Assembly (NCBI GenBank): GCA_051016205.1
Contig: CP136534.1
Span: 744,001-808,000, forward strand
Direction: 5' to 3'
Source of the DNA: Acuticoccus sp051016205
GTDB lineage: Bacteria > Pseudomonadota > Alphaproteobacteria > Rhizobiales > Amorphaceae
Length of the DNA stretch: 64,000 nucleotides
The stretch's first letter is position 1, and each line of letters opens with the position of its first letter. Shown here piece by piece: positions 1 through 8,553 of this stretch. The position numbers and the translations under genes were made by a program. The notes under the pieces were generated by a model that saw only the letters and a list, made by a program, of their open reading frames with translations, made no database searches and was not told the DNA's origin.

Positions 1-1462
1 TCTCGTGGCCGAAAATCAATTCTTCCGCCACGCGCCCGCCCATGGCCACCGCAAGGTCCGCCTTACACTTGGCACGGGTCAGCGACACCTGGTCCCTCTC
101 AGGCAAGCGCATCACCATGCCGAGCGCACGACCGCGGGGGATGATGGTTGCCTTATGGATCGGGTCGGACGCAGGCATGTGAAGGGCAACAAGGGCGTGG
201 CCGGCCTCGTGATAGGCGGTCAGCTTCTTCTCGTCCTCCGTCATGACGAGGGTGCGGCGCTCGGCACCCATCATCACCTTGTCCTTGGCGTCCTCGAACT
301 CCTGGTGGGTGACGAGGCGTTTGTTGCGGCGCGCTGCCAGAAGGGCCGCCTCGTTGACGAGGTTCGCCAAATCGGCGCCCGCAAAGCCAGGCGTGCCGCG
401 GGCAAGGGTTTTTAGGTTCACATCAGGCGCCAGAGGCACTTTGCGCACGTGAACTTTGAGGATCTTCTCACGGCCCACAAGGTCGGGGTTCGGCACGACA
501 ATCTGCCTGTCGAAGCGGCCTGGGCGCAGGAGCGCAGGGTCGAGCACGTCGGGGCGGTTGGTGGCCGCAATCAAGATGATGCCTTCGTTCGCCTCGAACC
601 CGTCCATCTCCACAAGGAGCTGGTTGAGGGTCTGCTCGCGCTCATCGTTGCCGCCGCCAAGGCCTGCGCCACGGTGGCGGCCGACAGCGTCGATCTCGTC
701 GATGAAGATGATGCAGGGCGCATTCTTCTTGGCCTGCTCGAACATGTCGCGCACGCGGCTGGCGCCCACACCCACGAACATCTCAACAAAATCAGAGCCG
801 GAGATGGTGAAGAACGGCACATTCGCTTCGCCAGCAATGGCACGCGCCAAAAGCGTCTTACCGGTGCCCGGAGGGCCGATCAGAAGGACGCCGCGGGGGA
901 TCTTGCCGCCAAGCTTTTGGAACCGGCCCGGGTCCTTCAGGAAGTCGACGATTTCCTGAAGGTCTTCCTTCGCCTCGTCCACGCCCGCCACGTCCTCGAA
1001 CATGACGCGTCCGTGCGCCTCGTTCAAAAGCTTGGCTTTGGATTTGCCAAAGCCCATGGCCTTGCCGGCACCGCCCCCCTGCATCTGGCGCATGAGGAAC
1101 AGCCAGATGCCGAGGATCAAGAGCATCGGGAACCAGGTGGCGAGGATCCCCCAAAGCGAGATGCCGTCATTGGGCGGCTCTGCGCGGATGGTGACGCTGT
1201 TCTCCTCCAAGAGGTCGATGTACTGCGCACCTTCCGGGGCATAGGTCTGGAACCGGCCGCCGCTGTTATACTGGCCGGTGATTTCGCGCTCCTGGATGGT
1301 CACGGCGCGCACGTTCCCGTTTCGAGTCTCCGACAGGAACTGCGAGAACGAGATCTCAGACGGGTTGGACCGCTGACCGGGACTCTGGAACAGCTGGAAG
1401 AGCGCGATCAGCAACAGTGCGATCACGACCCACAGCGCGAAATTTCGGAAATGACTGTTCAT
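1..1462 (-). CDS. ftsH: ATP-dependent zinc metalloprotease FtsH (3' end missing)
   Basis: This is the membrane-anchored AAA+ protease that degrades misfolded membrane proteins and regulators such as RpoH. The first 487 codons are in the window; the C-terminus runs off the left edge. Two membrane segments lie near residues 8-26 and 105-124 with a periplasmic domain between them. Walker A GPPGTGKT is at about 195-202, followed by the Walker B and SRH regions. The zinc-protease motif HEAGH is at 418-422. The ATG at 1462 is preceded by a purine-rich AAGG sequence. It follows tilS on the same strand with a gap of about 155 bases that holds its own candidate promoter, so it may be heat-inducible separately from the operon upstream. 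Identification is secure. Confidence 0.97.
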   Translation of the reverse strand, partial: MNSHFRNFALWVVIALLLIALFQLFQSPGQRSNPSEISFSQFLSETRNGNVRAVTIQEREITGQYNSGGRFQTYAPEGAQYIDLLEENSVTIRAEPPNDGISLWGILATWFPMLLILGIWLFLMRQMQGGGAGKAMGFGKSKAKLLNEAHGRVMFEDVAGVDEAKEDLQEIVDFLKDPGRFQKLGGKIPRGVLLIGPPGTGKTLLARAIAGEANVPFFTISGSDFVEMFVGVGASRVRDMFEQAKKNAPCIIFIDEIDAVGRHRGAGLGGGNDEREQTLNQLLVEMDGFEANEGIILIAATNRPDVLDPALLRPGRFDRQIVVPNPDLVGREKILKVHVRKVPLAPDVNLKTLARGTPGFAGADLANLVNEAALLAARRNKRLVTHQEFEDAKDKVMMGAERRTLVMTEDEKKLTAYHEAGHALVALHMPASDPIHKATIIPRGRALGMVMRLPERDQVSLTRAKCKADLAVAMGGRVAEELIFGHE

Positions 1463-1540
1463 TAGCGGACCTTACCTTGCGTCACGCAAAACCGCCGCAA
1501 GGGCGGAGGCGACGGAATCCGTCTCGTCGACTGAGTGTGG

Positions 1541-1569
1541 AAGATAGGGGGCGGACACGTGTCTGCCAA
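1541..1569 (-). promoter_or_regulatory. candidate ftsH promoter
   Basis: On the minus strand TTGGCA is followed 17 bases later by TATCTT, about 80 bases before the ftsH ATG. The -10 side, CCCTATCTT, also resembles the CYTATNT element of alphaproteobacterial heat-shock (RpoH) promoters. Such control would suit ftsH, but this is motif reading only. Confidence 0.45.
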
Positions 1570-1618
1570 CCGCGGGCCTTGCCGCTGGAAAGTCGCACCG
1601 AGTTGCATGGGAACCGCT

Positions 1619-2908
1619 CTATCGAAGTCTGGTGAGGGTCACGGCCTCCCGCGGCCACCCTGGCGTGTAGACCCCGAGGGTGGGCGCGGCCACGAATGCC
1701 CCTGCAGCGAAGATGGCGGGCGTGCTTGGCAAGGCAGGCATGTAGCCCGTTTGCGGCAACAAACCGGCAAGCTCGTTGCCGATGGCTGAAATCTGCACAG
1801 GCGGCGCAGACGCTGAGGATCTTGCGATGAAGCGTCGGTCGAAGACGGCCGACTGGCCTGCAAAAAGCTCAAGCTGGCGGATGGCACGATGCTCCCGCCA
1901 GACCCTTAGGATGCCGCTTTCCACGGAGGCGAGGGAACGCCCGCCGTGGCTGCGCGCGCCTGAGCGCAACGCCTTGTCCATCCGCGCCACAACGCGAAAG
2001 CGCGGCTCGAACGTGCCGCCGCCTGCTGTATGGATGGCGCGGGCGAGGATGCGAAGGCGCACTTCATCGCTGAGGTGCCGCCACGGTTCGGCTTTGATGG
2101 AGACCACCGCCGACCGGTCCACGGTGACAATGTTGTTCCATGTCTGAGCGACAATTTCTTCCACCACGTCGCTCGCCCTGCCGAGATGGGCAGCGCTTGC
2201 GGCAAGGGCTTCGGCGGTGAGGCCGGCAGCCTTCAACGCGCCTGAAAGGCGGCGCACGGCCACACGCTCAAACGAGGGATCGCTGTTGGAGGGATCCTCC
2301 GTCCAGTGGACCTTTCGCACCTTTAAAGACTTGCGCAGCGCCTCCCGCCGCACGCCGAGGAAGGGGCGCAACAGCACCATCCCGTCCCGTTGGGCGCGTG
2401 GGCGCATGGCGGCAAGGCCCCGCACACCGCTGCGGCGAGACAGGCGCAACAACAGCGTTTCCGCCTGATCTTCCATGGTGTGGGCAACGATGATGGCTGA
2501 AAGCCCCGCCTCCGCCGCCATCTCCGCAAACAGGCCATAGCGCTGCTGGCGTGCCCAGTTCTGGATGGAGCCCGTGGGGTGACCGCGTGCATCGCGCGTC
2601 ATGAATGGAAGGTTCAACTGGTCGGCCAGCGCCTTGACCGCCCTCACATCGTTCTCTGCGTCCATCCTCAAGCGATGGTTGACGGTGAGGACGGTGAGGT
2701 CGCGGTACCACCGCTGCTCGCGCAACAGGACGGCAAGGGCGACCGAATCGCCTCCACCCGAGACCGCGAGCCCGAGGCGCCCTGGCGTATTGTCGATCAG
2801 GCTCCAATCGATCCCATCCGGCAGGACGAGCGTCGCTGCAGGGACGGCAGCCGTGCCATCGACGTCCTGCGCATCCGCCTGCGAGGGATATGGAGCCTGA
2901 TAGTTCAT
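1619..2908 (-). CDS. tilS: tRNA(Ile)-lysidine synthetase TilS
   Basis: TilS converts C34 of the CAU-anticodon isoleucine tRNA to lysidine, so that it reads AUA instead of AUG. The N-type PP-loop ATP site SGGGDS is at residues 50-55, and the expected LRLSRRSGVRGL region follows. Length is 429 residues, normal for the family. Its ATG overlaps the cpoB stop by four bases, so the two are translationally coupled. The last third is a divergent C-terminal substrate-binding region. In many alphaproteobacteria tilS lies between the Tol-Pal genes and ftsH, and the same order is seen here. Confidence 0.95.
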   Translation of the reverse strand: MNYQAPYPSQADAQDVDGTAAVPAATLVLPDGIDWSLIDNTPGRLGLAVSGGGDSVALAVLLREQRWYRDLTVLTVNHRLRMDAENDVRAVKALADQLNLPFMTRDARGHPTGSIQNWARQQRYGLFAEMAAEAGLSAIIVAHTMEDQAETLLLRLSRRSGVRGLAAMRPRAQRDGMVLLRPFLGVRREALRKSLKVRKVHWTEDPSNSDPSFERVAVRRLSGALKAAGLTAEALAASAAHLGRASDVVEEIVAQTWNNIVTVDRSAVVSIKAEPWRHLSDEVRLRILARAIHTAGGGTFEPRFRVVARMDKALRSGARSHGGRSLASVESGILRVWREHRAIRQLELFAGQSAVFDRRFIARSSASAPPVQISAIGNELAGLLPQTGYMPALPSTPAIFAAGAFVAAPTLGVYTPGWPREAVTLTRLR

Positions 2909-3819
2909 GCGCAGTTGGCCGACTGTCGCTCTCGTTCGGCCTCCGCACGCAGGGATGCATCCACGTTGGGGTAAGCGCCCAACAGCTCTTCAAGAGACGA
3001 ACAGGCCGCCTCCCTCTCGCCAAGCCCGTTCAGCGCCGTGCCAAGACGCAACAGGCTTGCAGGGGCCCGCGCACCGTTCGGGTCGCTGGTATAATTCTCC
3101 AAAAAGAGGTTCGCAGCGGCCCGATATTCCCTTTGCGCAAGGAGCGCTTCGCCCAGGAGGTAGCGCGCCTCGCCGGCCACAGGGCCGGACGGGTTGGCCT
3201 GAAGCACCTTGCGCGCCTCCTGCGCGGCCATGGAATAGCGGCCCGAGGCCTGAAGATCGCGCACCTGTGCAAGGGCCTCATTGCGCACTGGCGCAGGGGT
3301 GGCGGCGCCCATATCAGGCCCTGATGAGATTCTGGCGCCGTCATTGAGGACCGAAAGGTCGAGGGGGCCCGTCTCGGTGGACGAAGCGATGGTCGTGTCC
3401 TGGGTGCCTGACGGTGCGGGAAGCGTGCCGAGGGTGCGTGGCGGATCGCCCAGCTGTTGGCCTGTGTCACTGCGCTGCTGCGGAGCGGCGGTGCCCTGTT
3501 GCACGCGCAGCGCTTCCTGGAGTTGGCGCACGGCGAAAGTCAATTCCTCCACCTGGCCGGTCAGACTGCGCACCTGTGCCTCGAGCTGCTCAAGCCTGAC
3601 GGCAGCGTCGGCATTGTCGTTGCGCCTCTCACGCCCGCCAAAGAAGCGCGGCAGCAGGCGGTTCTCCACTTTTAGGAATTGCGTCTCCACGCTGGGCGGC
3701 GCAGAGGCCGGGAGGGCGTTGGCCGCAGGCACGCCGAAGTCGACCGACAGACCAGGGCCGGAGGTGACACTGAGGCCGACCATCACAGCGGCCGCGAACG
3801 GAACCGAAAACGGACGCAT
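2905..3819 (-). CDS. cpoB: Tol-Pal system protein CpoB/YbgF
   Basis: This is a periplasmic coordinator of cell-wall synthesis and outer-membrane constriction that binds TolA. I place the start at ATG 3819 because AAGGAG sits seven bases upstream; a GTG lies 18 bases earlier at 3837. An N-terminal signal peptide ends near the AANALP region. A coiled-coil segment follows (VRLEQLEAQVRSLTGQVEEL), then a low-complexity linker. The C-terminus has TPR repeats (ALAQVRDLQASGRYSMAAQE, YLLGEALLAQREYRAAANLF) as in YbgF. It is downstream of pal and overlaps tilS by four bases. Confidence 0.93.
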   Translation of the reverse strand: MRPFSVPFAAAVMVGLSVTSGPGLSVDFGVPAANALPASAPPSVETQFLKVENRLLPRFFGGRERRNDNADAAVRLEQLEAQVRSLTGQVEELTFAVRQLQEALRVQQGTAAPQQRSDTGQQLGDPPRTLGTLPAPSGTQDTTIASSTETGPLDLSVLNDGARISSGPDMGAATPAPVRNEALAQVRDLQASGRYSMAAQEARKVLQANPSGPVAGEARYLLGEALLAQREYRAAANLFLENYTSDPNGARAPASLLRLGTALNGLGEREAACSSLEELLGAYPNVDASLRAEAERERQSANCA

Positions 3820-3969
3820 CGGCGTACTCCTTCCCACGCTGGGGGACTAAGATACCATAGTCCTGACCCCAGCGTGGCCTGACCGCAACAAAGCGCCGCA
3901 GCAGCGAAAGGTGCCACGCGCATCATTATGCGCGAGAAGCACCCCACCGCACGGCAAGACTTATCCTGG

Positions 3970-3998
3970 TTTATAGACGCGTTAATCGGTGGTTTGAA
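3970..3998 (-). promoter_or_regulatory. candidate promoter for cpoB-tilS
   Basis: On the minus strand TTCAAA and TATAAA are separated by exactly 17 bases, about 150 bases before the cpoB start, inside the 304-base pal-cpoB gap. This would let cpoB-tilS be transcribed independently of tolQRAB-pal. Start-site mapping would be needed to confirm it. Confidence 0.45.
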
Positions 3999-4123
3999 CG
4001 GGTCAAGCCCGATTAATCGCTTGCGCAACCGGTTCGCCGTATGTAAGCGCAACCGAATCAGCGCCAAGCCCAGCCCCTGGAAGGGTCCGGGCTCAGCGAG
4101 AATAGCTCACTATGATGAACCGC

Positions 4124-4600
4124 TTAGCGGCTTGCCAGCACCGTGACGGCGCGGCGATTCTGCGACCAGCAAGAGACGTCGTCGCAAGTGGCGACGGGCC
4201 GCTCTTTGCCGAATGAAATGGTCTTGATGCGGTTGCCAGGCACTCCGCGGCTGACGAGATAGTTCTTCGCAGCGTTTGCGCGGCGCGCGGACAGGGCAAT
4301 GTTGTACTCACGGGTGCCGCGCTCATCAGCGTGGCCTTCCATGGTGATGGCGTAGCGCGGGTACTTGTTCAGCCACTCCGCCTGACGGTTGAGGACGCCA
4401 GCGGCCTGGGGGCTGATGGTGGAACTGTCCACCGTGAAGAACACTCTGTCGCCCACATTGACCGAGAAATCCTGAGGCGAACCGGGCGTTGCTGCGCCGG
4501 CGACGGTGTTGGCAGGCGTTCGTGCGCACCCTGCCACCACCACAACGGCAAACAGAAGGGCGGCCACATTCAGCCAGCGTCGCGAAACTAAACTCATCAT
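4124..4600 (-). CDS. pal: peptidoglycan-associated lipoprotein Pal
   Basis: Pal is the outer-membrane lipoprotein that binds peptidoglycan and TolB and completes the Tol-Pal constriction machine. A lipoprotein signal ends in the lipobox VVAGC near residue 24. The C-terminal OmpA-like domain has the peptidoglycan-binding signature GHADERGTREYNIALS followed by RRANAAKNYL. Length is 158 residues, normal. ATG 4600 has GGAG seven bases upstream; a second ATG follows immediately. It is the fifth gene of the tol cluster. A perfect inverted repeat lies in its leader (4614-4638). Confidence 0.97.
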   Translation of the reverse strand: MMSLVSRRWLNVAALLFAVVVVAGCARTPANTVAGAATPGSPQDFSVNVGDRVFFTVDSSTISPQAAGVLNRQAEWLNKYPRYAITMEGHADERGTREYNIALSARRANAAKNYLVSRGVPGNRIKTISFGKERPVATCDDVSCWSQNRRAVTVLASR

Positions 4601-4613
4601 GTCGTAGCTCCGA

Positions 4614-4638
4614 AAGGAGGCGCCTGATGGGCCTCCTT
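4614..4638 (-). promoter_or_regulatory. stem-loop in the pal leader
   Basis: A perfect 8-base inverted repeat (AAGGAGGC, 9-base loop, GCCTCCTT) lies 13-38 bases before the pal start, in the 189-base tolB-pal gap. On the minus strand the 5' arm contains a consensus-like ribosome-binding sequence, but too far from the ATG to act directly. It could protect a processed pal mRNA end or attenuate tolB readthrough. Confidence 0.45.
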
Positions 4639-4789
4639 ACTCTAACAAGGTTAAGGCAGGCTTCCGGAAAGCCGACGAGTTGGGCGTTTTCATGCCGCTG
4701 CGGCAAATGCGGCAAAATTTTCCGCAGGCGGCGGTGGTTCACCTTAGGGCAGGGTGCGACGGTGTGAAGCTTTGTGCGCCGGCAAAATG

Positions 4790-6109
4790 TCAGCGGCGCG
4801 GCGACCATGCAGGGTCTGAGGCCAGCGTCGGCGTCTGCAATGTGCGTTCGTTGCGGCCTGTGATGTCCACCGTGTGGATGCGTGCACCCCCTTGTGCGCC
4901 ACGGGTTTCGCGAAAAAACGCAATCACCCTGCCGTTGGGGGCCCAGGTAGGACCTTCATTGTGAAAGCCTGTGGTGAGGATGCGCTCGCCGGTTCCGTCG
5001 GGGCGCATGACGCCGATGGAAAAACGCCCGCCGGCCTGCTTGGTGAAGGCAATCAGATCCCCCCGCGGTGACCATACCGGCGTCGAGTAGCGTCCCTCGC
5101 CGAAGGAGATTCGCTGGGGGTCGGAGCCGTCCGCGCTCATCACATAAAGTTGTTGGCTGCCGCCGCGGTCACTCTCGAACACGATTTGCCTGCCATCGGG
5201 GGCGTAGGAGGGCGCAGTGTCGATGGAGGGGGACTGTGTGAGCCGTTTCAACTGCCGGCTCGACAGATCCATGGCGTAGATGTTGGCGTTGCCGCCTTCC
5301 TGGAGGCTCATGATCACTGTGCGTCCGTCGGGGGAAAAGCGGGGCGCGAAGGTCATGTTGTCGAAGTCGCCCAGCACCTGGCGCCGGCCCGTCTCAAGGT
5401 CCAGCAGGAACACCTGAGGCCGACCGCCCTCATAGGACATGTAGGTGATGGTCTGGCCGGCGGGGCTGAAGCGCGGGGTCAGCACAAGATCCTCGCCATC
5501 GGTGAGGTAGCGAAGGTTCGCCCCGTCCTGGTCCATGATGGCAAGGCGCTTCACACGGGCGTTCTTAGGTCCGCTCTCGGCAACGAACACGATGCGCGTG
5601 TCGAAGTAACCCTCTTCCCCGGTCAGCCGCTGGTAGATGGCATCGGCGACGATGTGGGCAACGCGGCGCCAGTTGGCGGGCGTCGTGAAGAATTGCTGAC
5701 CGACCACCTGCTCTTCCTGCAAGGGGTCCCACAAGCGAAACTCCACGCGCAGCCTGTCCTCGCTCTCGCGCACCACGGACCCTGTGACGAGGGCATCGGC
5801 CTGGACCGCGCGCCAGTCGCCGAAGTTCGGCACGATGGAGACGGCAAGGTTGCGCTCAATGTGCGCCTCTCTGGGGATCGGCTCGAACAGGCCCGAACTT
5901 GCAAGGTCGGCCGCAACCACGCCTGCAATGTTCTGGCCCAACTCGTCGTCGCGGACTTGGCCCGAGAACGGCGTCACCGCGATTTTGAGCTTTCGGACGT
6001 TGCCTTCCGTCACGTCGATGGAAACCAGAGCGCTCGCAGGGCCTGCCGTTGCTGCCATCAGCAGCGCCAGGAGGAGGACGATCATCGGGTGAATGTGACG
6101 CACGGACAT
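4790..6109 (-). CDS. tolB: Tol-Pal periplasmic beta-propeller protein TolB
   Basis: TolB is the periplasmic partner of Pal and TolA in outer-membrane constriction. A signal peptide covers residues 1 to about 27 (hydrophobic core MIVLLLALLMAATAG). The N-terminal TolB_N domain follows. The C-terminal six-bladed propeller is made of WD40-like repeats with the motifs LTPRFSPAGQTITYMSYEGG, FAPRFSPDGRTVIMS and TAPSYAPDGRQIVFESDRGG. Length is 439 residues, normal. It follows tolA closely (27-base gap). Confidence 0.97.
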   Translation of the reverse strand: MSVRHIHPMIVLLLALLMAATAGPASALVSIDVTEGNVRKLKIAVTPFSGQVRDDELGQNIAGVVAADLASSGLFEPIPREAHIERNLAVSIVPNFGDWRAVQADALVTGSVVRESEDRLRVEFRLWDPLQEEQVVGQQFFTTPANWRRVAHIVADAIYQRLTGEEGYFDTRIVFVAESGPKNARVKRLAIMDQDGANLRYLTDGEDLVLTPRFSPAGQTITYMSYEGGRPQVFLLDLETGRRQVLGDFDNMTFAPRFSPDGRTVIMSLQEGGNANIYAMDLSSRQLKRLTQSPSIDTAPSYAPDGRQIVFESDRGGSQQLYVMSADGSDPQRISFGEGRYSTPVWSPRGDLIAFTKQAGGRFSIGVMRPDGTGERILTTGFHNEGPTWAPNGRVIAFFRETRGAQGGARIHTVDITGRNERTLQTPTLASDPAWSPRR

Positions 6110-6136
6110 GGGTAGCCTTTACGGGGTGAAGCGTCG

Positions 6137-7087
6137 TCAGAACAGGTCGCGCGGGTCGAAGGTAACCTGCACGTCTTTCCAAACATCGTATTTTTGCGGC
6201 GGCAACCGATAGGGCTGGCACTGCAGCACAGCTCTGCGGGCAGCGTCTGCAGCAACGTCATAGATGGCGCCGAGGCCTTCGGCGCCGAGGGAGACGATCT
6301 CCATCACTTCGCCAGCTGGTGAAAGGCTGATTCTGACGGCAATTTTGAGTTCTTCTGCGCCGGCGATCCCCACAGGCGGGTTCCAGCACCGCTGCATCTG
6401 GGCGCGCAAGGCGTCCTTTTCAGACAGGGTGAGGGCAGCGGCGGTGCGGCCGATCTCAGCGCCAAGGCTTGCCTGACCAGGGGCCGTACCTGCCCCTGTC
6501 GGGTCGGTGCGGCTGATCAGCGATGAGATCCTGTCGGCATCGAACGTGCGCTCGTCCGGGCGCTCCACCCGTGCGGTCTGCGTGCGGCGAGGGGGCGTTG
6601 GCTTGCGGTTGGGCACAACCGTTTCTGGCTGTGGCGCAGGCTCTTCGGCGGCCTCGGGCGTCACCTCCTGCGGGGTCTCTTCAGGCACCGCGGCGACTTC
6701 GGTCTGGGCTGTGTCGTCGGCCTCGGGCTCAGGCTCAACGGTTTCGGGCGTGCCTGCAGGTTCGGGCGCAAGGGATTCGGTTGGGCTTTCGACCGCATTC
6801 TCGTCGGTGGCGATGGTGTCGCCCTCACGGTCGGTGGCGCCTGGCATCTCCTCAGGCGGGCCGTCAGCCTCCACCGTTTCGGGGGCTGCCTCCTCCACCA
6901 CCTCCGTCGCATCGGGGCTGCCGAGGGTGAGGTCGGTCTCCTCAGAGATCGTCACCAGTTCCACAGGCAGCGCCACCACCGCAGGGGTGGAAAACGGGTC
7001 CGCCTGCGGCAGCGAGACAATGGCCGCCGCCACGATCGCGAAATGAAACAGCGCTGAGATGATGAGCGCTGCGCGCATCTCAGCCAC
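6137..7087 (-). CDS. tolA: TolA-like cell envelope integrity protein
   Basis: This is a single-pass inner-membrane protein linking TolQR to Pal/TolB. One membrane segment lies at residues about 6-24. A long Pro/Glu/Ala-rich linker (about 60-190) replaces the Ala/Lys helix of enteric TolA. The C-terminal part (CWNPPVG, AVRISLSPAGEV, YDVWKDVQVTFDP) matches the TonB/TolA C-terminal fold of alphaproteobacterial TolA. The GTG start at 7087 overlaps the tolR stop by eight bases; an ATG three codons later (7078) is an alternative. Position between tolR and tolB supports the assignment. Confidence 0.9.
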   Translation of the reverse strand: MAEMRAALIISALFHFAIVAAAIVSLPQADPFSTPAVVALPVELVTISEETDLTLGSPDATEVVEEAAPETVEADGPPEEMPGATDREGDTIATDENAVESPTESLAPEPAGTPETVEPEPEADDTAQTEVAAVPEETPQEVTPEAAEEPAPQPETVVPNRKPTPPRRTQTARVERPDERTFDADRISSLISRTDPTGAGTAPGQASLGAEIGRTAAALTLSEKDALRAQMQRCWNPPVGIAGAEELKIAVRISLSPAGEVMEIVSLGAEGLGAIYDVAADAARRAVLQCQPYRLPPQKYDVWKDVQVTFDPRDLF

Positions 7088-7526
7088 CTTCCTCCACGGT
7101 CACGAGGCCAATCCTGTTGAACCCCGCGCGATTGAGCCGCCCCATCACCTGCATGATCTGGCCGTAGTCGGACTGCGCGTCGCCGCGCACCAGGATGCGC
7201 TCCTCATAGCCTGCCTCCGCGATGGCCTCCAGCCGGCCGATCAACGTGTCGATGGCGATCTCGTTTTCCTGGAGGAAAAGCTGCCCGTCGGCGTCAATGG
7301 TGATGGTTAGGGGGTCCACATCCCCTTCCAAAGGCTTTGCGGCCGTCTTCGGCAGGTCGATGGGAACGCCCACCGTCAACAAGGGTGCCGACACCATGAA
7401 AATGATGAGAAGCACAAGCATCACATCCACGAACGGCGTGACATTGATCTCGCTCATGGGCTGAAACCGGCTGCGCCGCCTGCGGCCGCTGCCGAGGCCA
7501 GGGCCCCCTCCTGAGGACATGCCCAT
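7080..7526 (-). CDS. tolR: Tol-Pal proton channel subunit TolR (ExbD family)
   Basis: TolR forms the proton-motive-force-driven stator with TolQ. The N-terminal signature SEINVTPFVDVMLVLLIIFM contains the membrane helix with its conserved aspartate (about residue 38). The periplasmic ExbD/TolR domain follows (VPIDLPKTAA, ILVRGDAQSDYGQIMQVM). Length is 148 residues, normal. The stop overlaps the tolA start region. An 89-base gap separates it from tolQ. Confidence 0.97.
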   Translation of the reverse strand: MGMSSGGGPGLGSGRRRRSRFQPMSEINVTPFVDVMLVLLIIFMVSAPLLTVGVPIDLPKTAAKPLEGDVDPLTITIDADGQLFLQENEIAIDTLIGRLEAIAEAGYEERILVRGDAQSDYGQIMQVMGRLNRAGFNRIGLVTVEEGG

Positions 7527-7615
7527 CTAGGCCACCCCGCCCGTTGGGGGCTGGACGGCAACGGGGCAGAAGATGAAGCGGGCGGCACGCATACACATCG
7601 CCAATGGCTCCACGG

Positions 7616-8326
7616 TCAGATCCGCTCGTCGATCTCGCGTGACAGGATCGCGAGAAACTCGTCCGCAAAACCCTCCATACGCTGGGTCAGGCGGGCAACG
7701 TCAGCGGCAAGCTTGTTGTAGAAAATTGTGGCGGGAATGGCGGCGAGAAGGCCCAAAGCCGTGGCAAGAAGCGCTTCGGCAATGCCAGGGGCCACAACGG
7801 CAAGGTTGGTGCTCTCCGATGCCGCAATCGCCTGGAAGGAACTCATGATCCCCCAAACCGTGCCGAAAAGGCCGATAAAAGGCGCTGCTGAGCCTGTGGA
7901 GGCAAGCACCATCAGGCCCTTTTCCAGCTCCTCGCCCTCACGGGCAAGGGTCATGGTCATCACCCTGTCGATGCGCTGGGCCAGGGAGGCAAGGGCAGGC
8001 TTTGAACCTTCATGGCTGCGTTTCCACTCGCGCATGGCTGCAACGAAGATGGCCGATAGCCCCTCCGTCCCGTGGCCGGCCTGCTTGCGGTAAAGCTCCT
8101 CGAGCGACTGGCCCGACCAGAACTCGTCCTCGAACACGGCAATGCGTCTACGCAGCCGGCGGAAGCTGAACCACTTGAACAGGATGATCGCCCAGCACCA
8201 CAGCGAGGCCAGGAAAAGACCGATCATCACGATCTTCACCACGATGTGGGACTGCAGGAACAGCGCCATCAGTGAGAATTCACCAGGGCCCGCCAAGGCG
8301 GCGCCTGTCGTGACCGCATCACCCAT
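7616..8326 (-). CDS. tolQ: Tol-Pal proton channel subunit TolQ (ExbB family)
   Basis: This is the three-helix inner-membrane subunit of the TolQR motor. Helices lie near residues 25-45, 125-150 and 160-185 (SAAPFIGLFGTVWGIMSSF, GIAEALLATALGLLAAIPAT, the canonical MotA/TolQ/ExbB signature). I start at ATG 8326, giving 236 residues, the usual length; upstream in-frame codons do not look conserved. The ybgC thioesterase often found before tolQ is absent; the upstream neighbour is an acyl-CoA dehydrogenase on the same strand, 227 bases away. Confidence 0.96.
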   Translation of the reverse strand: MGDAVTTGAALAGPGEFSLMALFLQSHIVVKIVMIGLFLASLWCWAIILFKWFSFRRLRRRIAVFEDEFWSGQSLEELYRKQAGHGTEGLSAIFVAAMREWKRSHEGSKPALASLAQRIDRVMTMTLAREGEELEKGLMVLASTGSAAPFIGLFGTVWGIMSSFQAIAASESTNLAVVAPGIAEALLATALGLLAAIPATIFYNKLAADVARLTQRMEGFADEFLAILSREIDERI

Positions 8327-8412
8327 CAAGGCACTCCAATGCCCACGGCCCTCTCGCCGAGGCTGGGCAGATCCGATTACGCACGCAACTCTCCAACCCT
8401 TTGACGCATGAT

Positions 8413-8450
8413 CGACCCGCACGGGTCGCCGCCGGCAAAACGGGGCCGGC
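8413..8450 (-). terminator. two adjacent GC hairpins between acyl-CoA dehydrogenase and tolQ
   Basis: CGACCC/GGGTCG with a four-base loop (8413-8428) and GCCGGC/GCCGGC with an eight-base loop (8431-8450) sit in the 227-base gap. They could end the dehydrogenase transcript. There is no clear T-run, so this is weak as an intrinsic terminator. Confidence 0.3.
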
Positions 8451-8553
8451 CTGTCCTGGATGGCGCGTCAGATAACGCGTCGGCCTCGCTCTGGCTAGCA
8501 GGCGAAGCATTCAATCGGACACAAGCAGGAGAGGAGGGGATAACCTTATTTCG

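Noticed and set aside
449..1465. Long plus-strand frame opposite ftsH
   Set aside because: It is antisense to unmistakable ftsH sequence and has no family motif; long antisense frames are expected at this GC content.
4072..4093. Possible terminator after pal
   Set aside because: Only a 5-base stem without a T-run.
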